A stretch of DNA of 64,000 nucleotides from Plectrocnemia conspersa (GCA_009617715.1 VTFK01000074.1:806001-870000), one strand, 5' to 3'. Positions 1-13,375 are shown, counted from the first letter of the stretch. The notes: generated by a model not told the origin, from the sequence alone. Translations and numbers: made by a program.

Positions 1-216
1 ATACCTGATCCATAAACTTATTTATTTTATTTTGCATGTGTGTGCTTAACAGCTTACTTTCTAAGTGCCTTATAATAATAATACATAACAATTAAACACA
101 TTCACAATGATTCAACCGGTAGAGAAAATACGAATCAATCTGAGCTTATCGAAGAGCTATCTAATACTAGAAATCAAATAGCACCCTTTAGCTTTACTGC
201 ATATATTTTCTATATA

Positions 217-364
217 CAGAAGACTCCCCAATAACACGGTAAAGTGGGGACGTGTAGTTGGCGGAATAGAAAATACTCATAGTTTTTTGCAATACGTACG
301 TACGAATGGTGTTCGCTCACATATAGCACGTCCCCAATTTACCGTGTTATTGGGGAGTCTTCCG
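217..364. mobile_element. 148-bp foldback MITE with 38-bp terminal inverted repeats
   Basis: The left end starts CAGAAGACTCCCCAATAACA and the right end, read on the minus strand, starts CGGAAGACTCCCCAATAACA. The arms match over 36 of 38 bases. Each end is flanked by TA (215-216 and 365-366), the target duplication of the Tc1/mariner/pogo superfamily. It has no coding capacity, so it is non-autonomous. The pogo affiliation is inferred from the terminal sequence and TA site. Confidence 0.
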
Positions 365-1609
365 TACATACTGATAAAATCTACAAAACCCTTGAAATAA
401 AACACTCAAATCAGTACGATGAAGCATGCTACTATATATTATTTTTTGTTATGCATATAGCTCTTCAAACATATTATACCATGCATATCTCGATTTTAAT
501 GAAATAATTAATTAAAAGATAATTTGTGGTTATCAAACAAAATTATTATTATAATAATTACTAATTCCAATCTCTCCAAGTTGATAATAATAAAAAAATA
601 CTGTATGTGCTATGTTTACAAAATTTAACATTTATTAATCAGCATTTTACTGATTTACTTATATTTATAACTATACCTCGTTTTATTTAACAGAGTCACT
701 TTAAGGCTTATCTAGTATTTCACAACGGTATTTCATTGGTCCGCTTGCGCCGAGCAAAGTTGTCATATACATTCCAATAACTTCATTGTTATTCCGACAT
801 TCGCAGCGCACGGACGTCTTCTAATTGTTATCGCTATACATACATAATTTATTGACAGTAACATTTTTAATTTCTCTAAATTTGTTTAAGATATATTAAG
901 GAGTATTGATTTGTATATAGAACGGACAAATATCCGCATCTTGTACTTTATAGTGAATTGGTAGGGCATACCTAAAGTTGTCATTTATTTTTCACTTATA
1001 TACCTCAAAGTGGCTCTGTAAAAAAATACTAGAGGCATTCTAATATCTCGAGAAATGTGAATTCTCATTTTTACTTGTCGATTTTCTTGAGAATTCTCGA
1101 GAAATTTTGTAGACACGAAAAATCTAAGGGTCAGAACAGATCGGTCTACTTCGATTAATTACAGAGCGTTGAGTTACGAAGGAATTTCGGCCTTCCGTAT
1201 TTATACCAGAATCGTAGAAAAATCAGCTGTTTCTTCTTTACATTTATCATATTTCGAATAAGGTTAAACTAAAAATTAACCTCTGGATTATTGCAAAAAT
1301 GAGATATAAGTTCGCGAACAAGCAAATTTTGTAGCAAATTTAGCTCCCATACATTTTTGCAATCTGCCGATTTATTCTTATTTGATTATTAATGCAGTTT
1401 TTAGACTACTGAAGCAAAGTTAAGGTCGATTCGAGTATTACAAACAATTTTTTCCATGCAAATACTACCGAACTAAAAAAAGAAGCATACGTATTTTCAA
1501 ACATTTGGCAAGGACTCACCCTTTCTGGTATTACAAATATAGATGTATTTTTAAAATGTTCACAGTATTAATTTTTTTTAATAAATTTTGTTGAAACCTC
1601 CACATCTCT

Positions 1610-1633
1610 ATTATTATTATTATTATTATTATA
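1610..1633. repeat. (TTA)n microsatellite
   Basis: Uninterrupted trinucleotide run of eight units. Confidence 0.
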
Positions 1634-1640
1634 TGTGGCA

Positions 1641-1733
1641 GAGGTTAATAGTCAGGGGAGTTATTGGCACGGGGGCTAATTGTCGGTGGGGTTATTTGTA
1701 CGGGAGGTTAATGTTCAGGGGGTATTTGTCCTG
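1641..1733. repeat. G-rich ~16-bp minisatellite
   Basis: Six diverged units of 14-16 bp with rough form GGGGTTATTTGTCNGG follow each other directly. Examples are GAGGTTAATAGTCAGG, GGAGTTATTGGCACGG and GGGGTTATTTGTACGG. Confidence 0.
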
Positions 1734-2925
1734 ATATCCTATAAAATATATACTGATATATACAAGTCTTAATCCTGTAGGTACAGATAAAAAACTCCTT
1801 ATTTCTCTCCTCTTAAATTATAAATCATATTTGAATATGTCTCCAATCAAAGAACGAAATAATATTTTAATTACTGCTGCTGGAATCAAAAATTGTTTTA
1901 GCTTAGATTCACTTAGTATTTTTATATATACTAATTTAAATAACCGTAGATGTCTTTTCATAATAAAATATATTAGGGCAAGTGCGTTTTTCTTATATGC
2001 TCGCTCTAAACAACAGTGTGACAAAAGTCACACTTGGCAATGAAAAGGTTAAACGCTGAATCGTTTTTTGACACAACCCAAACAATTCTATACAACCATA
2101 CAATGTCAACATGCTATCAAAGATTATTCATATATCTTTTACATTTAATTAACCAAAATTGAACTTATTTATGTATCAAGATCCCTGAGAAATCAATGTT
2201 ATAGTGAGAATAACCCATAAACGTGGCTTTAGAATGTGAAAATGACCAATATTGTTGGAATTTTTCAGCATCACGTAATAATGACCGTCTATTGTTTACA
2301 TTTAACGACTTTTACGAGTATGAGTAATTGTATTTATTGTACGTTTATAATGCGTTTTTGTACATGATTGTCAATGTTAGCGCTCACGCGTTAAGTTTAA
2401 CACCCACGTTAAACTAACCGCACGGCCGTGATTGTTGGTAATTTTTACTCTTCAATTAACAGCAATGGTAGCATTTTTTTTATATATACTGCATTGTATA
2501 TTATATTGTGTTGTATTTACCCAATAACAATGGCAACACGTGTCTGGGCCAATGGCGAAGCCTTTTGACGTCTGCGCTAATTGTCTTACTCTGAGCGAAC
2601 TTGGCATTGTCGCAATCGCCTTTGATTTTTTTTTCATCTGAAAATTTGCGTTGAGCTTAGCATATTTTTTGTCAAAATACTTATTATGTGAATATTCAAA
2701 TGAGCTTTGTAAACGTATGACGCTCTACCTTTACGCTCTGGTTATTCGTTTAACTGATTTGGTAATAAGTAATTTAATTAATAAAAAAATATATCCATGA
2801 TTTTTTAAATTTATATTAGATATATGTATATTTTTTAGTATGATGTAATTTTAAATTAAATGTATATATTATTAGAAGGAAACGTACTTCCTAATTATAA
2901 TAATTATTACATCCTTTTTTTTGTA

Positions 2926-2948
2926 TTATATATATATATATATATATA
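2926..2948. repeat. (TA)n microsatellite
   Basis: Run of alternating T and A ending in ATATATATG. Confidence 0.
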
Positions 2949-3944
2949 TGTATCAAAGTTATGAAGTCAATGTTATTTTTAATTCATATACAAATTAAAA
3001 TGTTGTTTAATATTGAAAATAAAATTGTATGTAAACCTCATATTAACCTTTACCGGACCGAGTGTACGAAAAAAACGTACGCTCCCAACGTGGGTACGGA
3101 AAGACCCCCGATCTTCATACTAATTTTTAGACCTTTTCGACAAGAAATAATAGCATAAAATCAAGTATATGCATTTGAACAATCATTACATATATTAATA
3201 TCATGGAATTATTATATTTTATAACATTTTATCGTTTTTTTACGTAAAATAAAATTACACTAAGAAGCGTCATCATCGAAGCATGTCATTTTCATCACTG
3301 TGGGCGGGCAGAACAGTGTCCGCTATCCCCACTACTACCCGATGTTGCGACAAGTGCTACTGTTTCTCAAACTATTGTATTAAAAAATAATATATTTACT
3401 TACTACATATTTTTTTTTTCATTTATAAATTTATGTGCAGGGCTTTACATATTATCATCAATATTCTCTCTCCGAGATCAATATCAAGTGTCTTCTCTTT
3501 ATTTGATTCCCATATTTATATACATTGCACACGTGACGCATTTCCTTATGACACATTCCATAAGGTAACATGTACACCATCGATTTGTCCCTTCGATCGA
3601 CCCTGTGACTACATGTGACGCATCATCTCTTTGTGACAAAGAGAACAAGTCTAGTACTGTTTCCAGTTTCAAGTGTCCCATCGATTTATGGTTTCGTTCA
3701 AACGAATGATACCGAATAGACCCCTTGTTTGCTCTAATTGCTTTTTTAACATAAACAAACGTTCGTATATCACGATTTTAGGTCGATGAACTAATTACGT
3801 TGCATCGTTGAAATTGTGTCGCAATCTTATTGAATTATATAATTATAGGAATTCATAGATTCAAAATCAGAGTATATAACATAAACACCGCGCGTATTGA
3901 ATAAACACTGTCTCAAAAATTGCAAGAGATCCGTTAGGTCCTTG

Positions 3945-4136
3945 GCGACACCTGAAATCATAAACATTCCAGAGCAATATGTATATCTCGTTCGCATCCA
4001 ATAGATGAAATACACATTTTATGCATTTATAACCGAAAGTGTGGGCGAAACAAAAATATTTTATCCCAACTGCTTTTTCTGTTATGTTATGAATGCACGC
4101 AAAAAGACCAAAACAATAGATTTAATCGGAAATGTT
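3945..4136 (+). repeat. Duplicated block, copy 1
   Basis: About 190 bp that recur in direct orientation at 4405-4594. Shared landmarks are GCGACACC, CATTCCAGAGC, the 20-mer ATGAAATACACATTTTATGC and TTTTATCCCAACTGCT. By eye divergence is roughly 10-15%. No function recognised. Confidence 0.
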
Positions 4137-4404
4137 TAATTTAAATTTTTATATTGCCTTTGATTCATTATTTTTATTATTGTTTTTACATGTTACACTA
4201 AAAAAACACTATGTAATAAAAATAATGATGACAATAAAACTTCTTACATACCTAAATATTATGTAATTATGTAAATTTCATTAATAATTATAACACTAAT
4301 ATATAAAACGATGAAATCACAAAAACACGATGAAAAAAGTAAATTTGCCGTCAACTAAATACCACGCGAATTGAGAAGCGCAGTTTCGTCATCCGTTTCT
4401 TCGT

Positions 4405-4594
4405 GCGACACCGGAAATCGTGCGCATTCCAGAGCGATATATGTATATCTCGCTCGCACCTAATGGATGAAATACACATTTTATGCATTTATAACCGTAA
4501 GTGTGAGGGAAACAAAATATTTTATCCCAACTGCTCTTCTTGTTATGTTACGAATGCACGCAAAAATATCAAAACAATGTATTTCATCACAAAT
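4405..4594 (+). repeat. Duplicated block, copy 2
   Basis: Second copy of the 3945-4136 block, offset by 460 bp. Flanks outside the block do not match. Confidence 0.
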
Positions 4595-6740
4595 GTTTGT
4601 TTTTAATCCTTATTTATGTATGAAATCTACTAAAAATTATCAGAACATATGTGTAATGATTTAATACAGGATTACATATAATATGAACTTATTAACATTA
4701 GTAATTAAAAAGTTACAACGAAAAATAGCGACTTAGGGGACTTCGAGTCCCCCGCTTGGTCCGGGCTAGGTTAATGGTGAATACATATAGTCGCTTTATT
4801 TTTCTTAACCCTGAGAGTCGTGATCCATGCTCACGACTCTCACAGTCTTGATTTGTTCAGATCGTCTCGTCGAAGATATTTTTCTCCCTATAAATATCTC
4901 GACATTTACAGTTATAAGAAGCTATTCTAAGTCGTATTCTCTGCTACTTAGAGAACTGTAGTATCTTCTCTTGGTATGTGTATAGACTGATTGATCTAAT
5001 TTGACATTATATTTCAAATACATTAAACGAATTTTTGTACTTGAGATCAATGGTTACTAGAGAATTTGTCTAACTAATCATAAAATATTTATTTATGTTT
5101 GTAGTGGAGTGATGTAGTAAACATTTTATACTTTTTATGTAAATATTGCTACTATAAAAATGTGTTGTACACTATATTTTTTTGAATTTTCAACAACGCA
5201 GGTAGTCATTTCCTTTTAAATGTACCGCTGGAGAAATTAGGTGTATTGGCAATTGTGCCCTTTTTATTTTTCACAAAATTTATTATTTTATCCTTATGTT
5301 ATTTATAAAAGCTGACAAACAAGCAGTTGCATAGGAATTAATAATAAAAAAAACATCCTCTAATCCTGGCACGACAATTTTAAACAGCACATTGTGTACA
5401 ACCTTATTAAAACTAACGCAAAAAGCAAAATAAACAGGGTAATCGTCTCCTGGTTCACATAAACAAAAATCTCATTGAGAACCTAAAAGGAGGTAGCGTT
5501 TTGTTAAATATTTTTTTAAAACTACACCACTGGGCATAACCAAATTAATTTCAACGTAAATCATCTACTGTTTTTGGAATTTTTTAACAATCTAAGACTG
5601 CGCCTTTATGTTTTAGGCACATATGATTAATAATATTTAATAATAAAAAATAATGATGAATTCAAGTATGTTTTTTATTTAAAATAAAATACCACTTTCT
5701 ATAGATTATTGTTATTAAATAATACATGATTAATTGATTTTGTAAAAAAAATCTGTATTGATTAGTTCCAAAGATAAATTAGTATGAATTTAAATTTTTT
5801 TCTGGTCTTTTATCTCTAGTTTCGGATTGAAAAAAATATATAATATTAAAATAACGCTATTTTATTATAAAATTAAATAAAAAAATTTTGTAAATCATTA
5901 TGTATTATTTTATAAAAACTTGATTGCACCTGATTTTTAGCACTGTATTTATACATTTATATGTACACATTAGATGTGAGAAATTGCTTTAGATTATATT
6001 CGCAAATAATTGTTTATACTTTGTACAATATTCCACTCTTACCTGTTTTATGAGCTCATGACTGAGGATTTTGACCCCTCTTCTGTCGCCACCTGGTTAT
6101 ACAGCGTCCTCCATAGCTCTTAACTCGGCCGGTTGTTTATTTATTATGACTTCACTTAGTTGATTAAAACCAACATCACATTGCGATTTGATAATGAATA
6201 AATTAAAACTCATATTGTATTGTTAAAGCTTTTTACATGTATATGTAGTTTGAAATATGTTGAATCAACAAGTATTATTATATATTATATAATATACAAT
6301 CAACTAAGATAACCATACTCCTTATTCTCACTTTCTTGTGGGTCATTTTAGATCAATATTTATTAACGTTTCTATCCACACCTATTTAAAAGCCTAAAAC
6401 CGTTAAATTTCGATTAAGATCTAACATTTCTTAGTTGATAATATTTATTAAGCACGCATGCACGCACGCAAAAAAGATGCAAAAAAAGTAGCGAAATTTT
6501 CCCTCGTGAGCTAGCAACACGCAAATTCCAAAGTATGCCGATTTGACCCGCTTAACGTTTATTCATATACATACAAACATGTTTTTTTTAAATCGAATGA
6601 TTTAAATGACCGGTGGACGACCTACGGCCCGCGGGCCGGAATTGGCGCATAGTTTTAAACGATAAATCATACTAACTTTAAATTTCTTTAAATAAATTTA
6701 TCATTTTACATTAGAGAGACGAAGTTTGACACACCCGAAT

Positions 6741-6780
6741 AGCACGCCCCCAATTTACCGTGTTATTGGGGGTTCTACTG
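6741..6780 (-). mobile_element. Lone terminal repeat of the 217-364 family
   Basis: On the minus strand this starts CAGTAGAACCCCCAATAACA and continues ACGGTAAATTGGGG, with TA just outside (6781-6782). It matches the arms at 217-364. No partner arm was found nearby, so it is a truncated copy. Confidence 0.
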
Positions 6781-9700
6781 TACAAATAAATTGAGCCTAA
6801 AAGCGCACTTTAAATAAATTAGAAATAAGGCAGTTTTTATAGAATATTACTTTTAACTTATATGTTATACCCATCCCTAATTTAGAGTGTATTGTAATTA
6901 GCATTTCAGCATTGACATTTATACTTGTACGTGTTCGGTTCAAAACGATTGGTTTTCGTGACGCTTGTATGTTATAATTTGCTCGAAAATTGATATAAAT
7001 CGCTTTTCAATTTCCTGCGAAACGTATGTGGGTCGCAGTATATGAGTCACGGCGCTATTGAACCGCCGATCTTTTAATATTCATTAAACACTCATGTTTT
7101 TGTGTACTTTAGGACCTTTGGCAAACTTTGAAGGTTGAGGCAATTTTTATTAAGTAAGAAATTTGAATGGTAAACTTGTTGCCAGACCTCAGATGGAAGG
7201 TCAGTGAGAAATTAATGCGAAACGCTCGTTTTTTAAAGATGGATTCAATACTAACATATGTTACTTGACCAGCAGCTAATTTTAATCTGCAATGAGATAA
7301 TTATGAATAAATATGAACAATGCATTCGCATGTTAACAAGATATTTTATGATATACTTTTAACATTTTTTTAATTATACACTTTTATTTGTTACAGGTAC
7401 AACCATCTCAATTTTTCCGTCTTCTAAAGGTGCTTGAATGGTATGATATTCACAATTAATCATGTAAAAGTATTAAATAAGGAAAATACGTTCGTTTATA
7501 GTGACTCATTTCTTGTGGGGATTTTGCAACAGTAAAGGTTCGCTGACATTATCCTCATACATAAACAATTTCTCTCGCGCCATAATCTTGCCAAGGAACT
7601 TGAACTTCCTGATCGAGGTCGACATTTCTCGAAACTCCCTAAGGGTATTTTCAAATCAAAGGACAAAAGAAATACTGTCGCTTCGATATGAGTCAGTCAC
7701 ATGTCACGTGAGTCATACGTGTACCTGGTTTTTTATCAGAGTTCTATCGAATAATACGTGACCTGTTGAGATACGTGATGTTAAATATGATCACTCGAAC
7801 TATGGTTTATCATGTTTGTCATGATTTACATTTTTATATAATACGGAACGTGTTTTTAAATGTGATTTATTGAACAATTTAATTTTAGAAAAAAATCGTA
7901 ATAAAAAAACAACTAGAGGTAAATTATTTTCAGGTACTTAATCGTCCGAAAATCAATGATAGGTGGCATTTTTTTATTATTCCTTTTAATTCATACATAG
8001 TCATATTTTTACTCTACAACTTTGCGTTTTGCGAAATTCTTGTAATACTACCCGTTGTCATGCAGCAGGTGGCAAAAAACTACCGCTCGATTAATTGTTA
8101 ACTATGTAAAAATGTAGGGTTTTTATTCAATTAATATCACATTTTTTTGCGAATCTTATATTATATTTATGCTTTTGCTATCTGCTTAAAATTTTCATGG
8201 AAATTTTATTCTGTTTAATTTAATTTTCTTAAACATACATTTTTATATATTATTATTTAAATCTGACTTATGCGAATCTGCATAGTTTTTATCCGGTAAG
8301 ACTTCTTCACATTTTTAATTATTGTTATGAAAGGTATTATCATATCGCACTTCGTACAATACGGTCCGTCAGGACACTGATAATATCGATAATTAATAAG
8401 TTTATGAATAAGCCTGAAAGTTTAAATTTACATCGATTGCATCGGTAGCGCAGGTCTGCTGTAAATCAGACAATGGTATGCCCATCTGTATGTACCATGA
8501 TACTTAATTTTGTTTATTTATTACTTATCTACTGGTAGATAAAAATAGGTCACAGGTTCTTTATCTATTAATATTGCGATATCTATTTGTTTATGCATCC
8601 ATGTCGATCTATAGTAGAAACTTTTCACTACAAACAAATTTTAAGTTTTACTTTTTAACATGTGCGAAATTTTTTTTGGGGGGTTTTAAATTAAAAAACA
8701 TTATTAAAATCATATTATTTATATTATACATATTTAAGGATATTTTTATTATTAATTTTTGATCATAAATATGCATTTTTTGAAAACTGTCCTTTGATTT
8801 AAGATTTTTTTTATGTTTTCAATTCAGTTTTCATTGTTGTTTTTAAATTTGAAACAAAAAATATCTACATAGGTTGGTTCATGAGATTTTTTACGTTTTT
8901 GTGCAACAATCACTATTTAGCACTGATATATTTTCTTTTAGTACTTATGTATTACTCCTTTATTTCCTATTCTTATTTTAACATTCAGCTTATTAAAAAA
9001 TCATAAAAAATAAATAACATTACAAAAATCTTTAAACAAAACAAATTTATCTAATGAATAGTCCTATTCCGAATCAGTTAGAATTTCGTCAATATGACAT
9101 GCCAATGTGGATTTTAATCGCTTAAATCTACTTTAGAAAATATAATTTTTTAATATATTTACATGCTCTTGTAAAATATTTAGAAAAAATATTTAGCCAC
9201 CCGCTTTAGGTGGCTTTGTTGTCTTTGGAAGCAAACAGTTTAGGGATGAAATCAAAACCTACTTATAAATTTTTTTTGACATATTTTAAACATTCGATTA
9301 GATTCTTGCTCTAAACAGAATACAAAAAATGCTTCTTGACATATAAACCGCGTAACTCAAAAACAGTATAAAAATAATACGCTTAAAAAGGGAGCCGAGT
9401 GTATTTGTACAATGAAATTGCAACATTGCCGTACAAAAAAAGTTTTGTCTTTGTCTCCCGCTTTTAGCCGATAAGCGTCGCGATACTAAGATTCTCGTCT
9501 CTTGCATTTGAAGTACTAAATTTTAATACATTTAAATTTAAATTTGGCAAAATGTCCATTCAGAATCGAGCATGTTTAATCACGTAATTAAAAGCTGCCC
9601 GGTTAAGATATTAATAATGTGCAGAGCAGAAAATAATAAAATGCAATGATTAGGTTATTGCCAATGTTTTAAAAAGTCCGGGAATTTTTTGAACAGACTA

Positions 9701-10715
9701 TGTCTGTATCATGATCATCATAGACCTCATATCGAATGCAGCGCCTAGGTACTGAAATTTTCAAGATTGTACCATTTGAAACCACCACACGAACTCAAGA
9801 ATCACAAAACATGCCGATGCACAAATGTAGCGCATATGGCGTTGAGAAATAAAACGCTAGAGTCGAATCACAATAGGAAAATGTGGTACGTAATGGAAAT
9901 ACGAGAACGAAACGAGAGGAAAAATGACGATAGGAAAGGAAATTAGAGCGCGCATTGTGTAAATAATGTATGCGATGTGATTACATGGATATTATTTTTT
10001 ATATGATGAACAATGCACTTACAAAATATATGTAATATATTATGCATGTTAAATAAATTAAAAAAAAATTAGGTATTGTGACATTACAATTTTAGAGTTG
10101 TGTATTACATAATACAAATTTCGAAGAAATATTATTGAATATACGTATCGAATGTGAATAACTCATAATCTATTTACTAAGGGTTAAATGTCTTCAAAAC
10201 AATTTATGAGTTTACTGGCAGTGATGCAATCGTTATTTTTGCTATATTTGCAATAGGCAGCATCTTTTTATGACGTTTGAATAAATGTTTATACAGTGAA
10301 TTACTTACTAGGTCAAAGGTTAATACTTCGTATAGAACTGTGGTCCCAAATTTAATTTAAATGTGGGCCGCAATGCGACTTTAGAGCTAAAGATTCAGTT
10401 GACAGATAATGCATTTTCGTAAAAATATGTTTCAATTACAAACAGGGATCGATAATCTTTTTGAATTGCAAATTTAGCTACATTTTAATTTAAAAAATCT
10501 AAAAGCTTATTTTTACATACATATTATATATACTGGTAGTTTTGTTAAAGAAAATATTAATACTTTTTCTCGTACAGTCATTGATTTTTCACTTATAAAT
10601 TAAATGTTGATGTTTAATTGCCCACTATTCTAAGTGTGACTTTTAAGCCAGAAAGACATAGATGGAAACTGGTAATAATTTATTCGTTAAAGTTACATAT
10701 ATATGATGGGCGAGA

Positions 10716-11215
10716 TTGTTTTCTCCGAGCGGTTGTGGAGAAGCTGGCGGAGGGATGATGTCAGTGGAAGATCCTTAGCAGCGACAGTATAGGGTGGTTG
10801 ATCCCTCTTTGTTCTGAGGTCTGTGTTCTCAGGACGTGAGCGTCCATAACTGTATGTTTCTGTGTCTGTAAATCTGCCAGCATGGCGAATCAGTGTCTGC
10901 TAGTGTCTAGCCTCTCCTAGAATCACAATCATGCGGCGATCATCCAGACAATCGTTGCACTCATTTCTTAGAACAACGAAATATTTATACGCATTTAGAA
11001 AGTGACATTTGCTTGATGGACATCTCCGAAATCGAATTGTGCAACGGGAATATTGTGGATCCGGTGATTTATTGTTTCTGTGTTATTGTTTCGTTTCTCA
11101 ACAAAGAAATATTCTTTCAATGGCGCAGAATATTTACAATAAAAACACTTGCGTGTTATTTATGTAATTTTTTCTGGCCGTAACGAGGGCTTTTGTGTGG
11201 TTCCATCGTATACGA
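10716..11215 (+). repeat. Dispersed repeat family R1, copy 1
   Basis: Starts near AGAAGCTGGCGGAGGGATGA, later shows ATCGTTGCACTC, TTAGAACAACGAAATA and GAATTGTGCAACGGGAAT, and ends near TAACGAGGGCTTTTGTG. The same ordered blocks occur at 21225-21480 and 23749-24083, with shorter relatives at 11340-11400, 43500-43650 and 63690-63770. No protein motif seen; probably a non-autonomous element. Confidence 0.
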
Positions 11216-11339
11216 TATTGTCTCGTTTCCTTGTTATGACGATAATTTTGGTCACAGTAAATTAACGCGAGTCTTAATAATAAGACCCCACAATATAAAA
11301 CATAACCCAAGTATATTTTATATATTTACAAAATTATCA

Positions 11340-11690
11340 TTTAAATAGCTTAGTTCATGCAGCCAATGGTTGCACTCGCTTCTTAGAACAACGGAATTTT
11401 GAGATATCCGTATTTGTATTCTAATGTTGCACTTTTTAAAGTTGCTAAGGGGCGGTGTCGACAACCCGTCAATTCTCGGTGACTTTTGTGTGCGAGCATT
11501 AGAGTGCCCTAGAGAGTTGCGATTGCGTCCCTTATTCTTGCCTGTTAGGTAAAAGCACCGTACCATAACATGACTCACAAAAAATGAGAGGTTAAGTTTG
11601 CTGTAAAATACAAAAAAATAATCAGAAAAGCTGCGCCTGTCGGTGGAATTATTCGTGTTGTAATTCGGCCCATAACAGTCTCCGGCCATG
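11340..11690 (+). repeat. Dispersed repeat fragment with GGTGTCGACAACCCGTCA block
   Basis: Contains an R1-like segment (GTTGCACTCGCTTCTTAGAA) and then TTGCTAAGGGGCGGTGTCGA, which recurs at 17609. A 123-codon open frame on the minus strand here has no recognisable protein and is treated as chance. Confidence 0.
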
Positions 11691-11699
11691 GTTTTTCAG

Positions 11700-13085
11700 G
11701 GCTCGCACCCGAAAAAATGCAGTGGAAATCGTTAGCTATTAAAATATAGAAACGTTTGAATTTACACATAATGAAACGATAAGGCTCATTATGTAGTTCA
11801 TGATAAATACATTTTTTTTTAGTTTTTACCTATTTCTGTATCATATACAGTCAACAAAATGTGTGTATACATCAATCAAAAGAAAATATTTGATGCAGAT
11901 ATAATATATATATGTATACATATATTTTCAGTACTAGTAAATGGTGCTAGGGTGGCATTAGAATTTGTAAGGAATTGGAAATACGCCAGTTTTCGTGATT
12001 TAGGGGTCGGGTTTGAATTTAAATTCATTTTGCCATTTTTCTAAAAATAAAAGGTTTTTACATATGTACGTACATATATTTTACTAGAAACAGTCGAAAC
12101 TATGAACATATAGTAGACATGACAAATTCACATTTCAATTCCAGACAAATCGAATGTCTGTTAGTATAAAATGTAATCAGTAAAAGTATTTCTTTCTTGG
12201 ATCCTTTAACTTTTTATTTTATTCAATCCCTTTACATATTTGAATATTAAGGTTAAGCTTTTTGTATTTAATATATATGTAGATGTAGCACGTTGTTTTA
12301 ATGGCTTGAAATGTTCAAAATATAAGTATTTTATGGTCGGTGTGAAAACAGGTGGTATTAATGTTAAGCTGGACCAAAAGTAAAATATCATTACTCACCG
12401 TTATAGCCGATGACGTGGCGTAGTAGTGTGAATTGCATAACAAATGCACGATGTGAAAGTGTGCATATTTCCCGAAAAATGGCCCTCTCTTTGTTTGGCA
12501 GGAAGAGCGGATCGATGCGATGCGGCTGTCGGGAAGAACGGCCTCATCTCGCGGTTGCGTAACCGGAAAATTCGCACTAAATGAACGAAGTAAAGCATGA
12601 CCAACCGGTGTCCCTCGGGGTATGAAATGTCTGTTTCTAGATGACGTGTATGTGTCTGACTGTAAAAAATAACAGGAATAAAGGAAAACATATAGGCAAT
12701 CCCTGATAGATTTATTTTGTAATTATATGTGCATGATCCAACAGTCTGAATGCATCTTTTAACAATCAAGGTTAATTTCTAACAATTATGTTTGAGAAGA
12801 AATGCACTTTTTGGCACGCCCCTGGTGAAAAAACCTGTTTTGTGTGAGAATTTTATTTTAGTTGCACATTTTGGGTAGACAAGATCGTGGTGTGTTATAA
12901 TAGAGCTTAGTGGTAATAAATACATGCCTAGTTGTTATTATTAATGATAATATTAGCCGTAATTATGAGGGAACTTCCACGCGTTTATATTGACGACTTT
13001 TCTTTCGCGAGCAACTGACGTAATAATATATTATAAATTAAAATTGCTCGTCTTATTATTTTAATTTTATTTTTTATTAAATCTT
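11700..13085. other. Gene-free stretch
   Basis: AT-rich DNA with a 16-bp perfect palindrome ATATGTACGTACATAT at 12062-12077. The segment 12400-12640 has more GC, but I see no motif or splice structure. Confidence 0.
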
Positions 13086-13127
13086 CCGTTGTAATCTGAC
13101 AGGCATAAGCCCAATGCGTTACAACGG
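13086..13127 (+). repeat. Hairpin module H, copy 1
   Basis: Perfect 9-bp stem CCGTTGTAA / TTACAACGG with a 24-base loop containing GACAGG and CCCAATGCG. It is related to the hairpin at 19811-19850, with compensatory stem changes. Confidence 0.
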
Positions 13128-13209
13128 GGTAAATCTGTAACAACTTAGTAAGTCAATATAATGAATACCTACATGTAATTATTAACTACTAGGCAAATTA
13201 TGGGAGTCG

Positions 13210-13274
13210 GTGACATCTATATTAATAATTAAAAATTATTATGTGTAATATAATTTATAACCAATAGATGTCAC
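13210..13274. repeat. Small inverted repeat
   Basis: GTGACATCTAT (13210-13220) and ATAGATGTCAC (13264-13274) form an exact 11-bp inverted pair around an AT-rich spacer. It lies beside a tRNA-like relic. Confidence 0.
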
Positions 13275-13319
13275 TGCAGCTGGGGTCGGCGTTTTGCCGC
13301 AAAAAATCGAGTGCCGCTG

Positions 13320-13375
13320 CCGGTGCTCGAGCCTGAAACCTCAGAGTTATTAGTCTGAGACGTTACGGACTACGC
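13320..13375 (-). repeat. tRNA-like SINE relic
   Basis: Read on the minus strand, in order: an A-box-like GCGTAGTCCGTAACG, a hairpin CTCAGA / TCTGAG around CTAATAAC, and a B-box-like GGCTCGAGCACC. Order and spacing match a tRNA promoter. The T-stem does not pair well and the anticodon loop has eight bases, so it is not a working tRNA. A decayed tRNA-derived SINE head is the best reading. Confidence 0.

Larger units (their letters stand above)
1..10715. other. Gene-free AT-rich region
   Basis: No open frame shows a domain, splice context or codon bias. The content is AT-rich simple sequence plus the foldback at 217-364, (TTA)n at 1610-1633, a G-rich minisatellite at 1641-1733, (TA)n at 2926-2948, a duplicated block at 3945-4594 and a lone terminal repeat at 6741-6780. 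Confidence 0.

Noticed and set aside
6621..6645. CTACGGCCCGCGGGCCGG, like ends of some hAT elements; a similar tag near 26008 and GGGGTCCCCAATATTTTT at 32103
   Set aside because: Single ends only, with no partner terminus or target duplication found.
8440..8500. tRNA-like words (GGTAGCGCAGG and a GTCTG/CAGAC hairpin around CTGTAAAT)
   Set aside because: No B-box follows and no acceptor stem forms, so neither a tRNA nor a supportable relic.
11318..11689. 123-codon open frame, minus strand
   Set aside because: Lies within dispersed repeat sequence, shows no domain or hydrophobic pattern and is not conserved in the related repeat at 17594.
12401..12769. 122-codon open frame, minus strand
   Set aside because: Composition looks like translated non-coding DNA; no motif, promoter or splice context.
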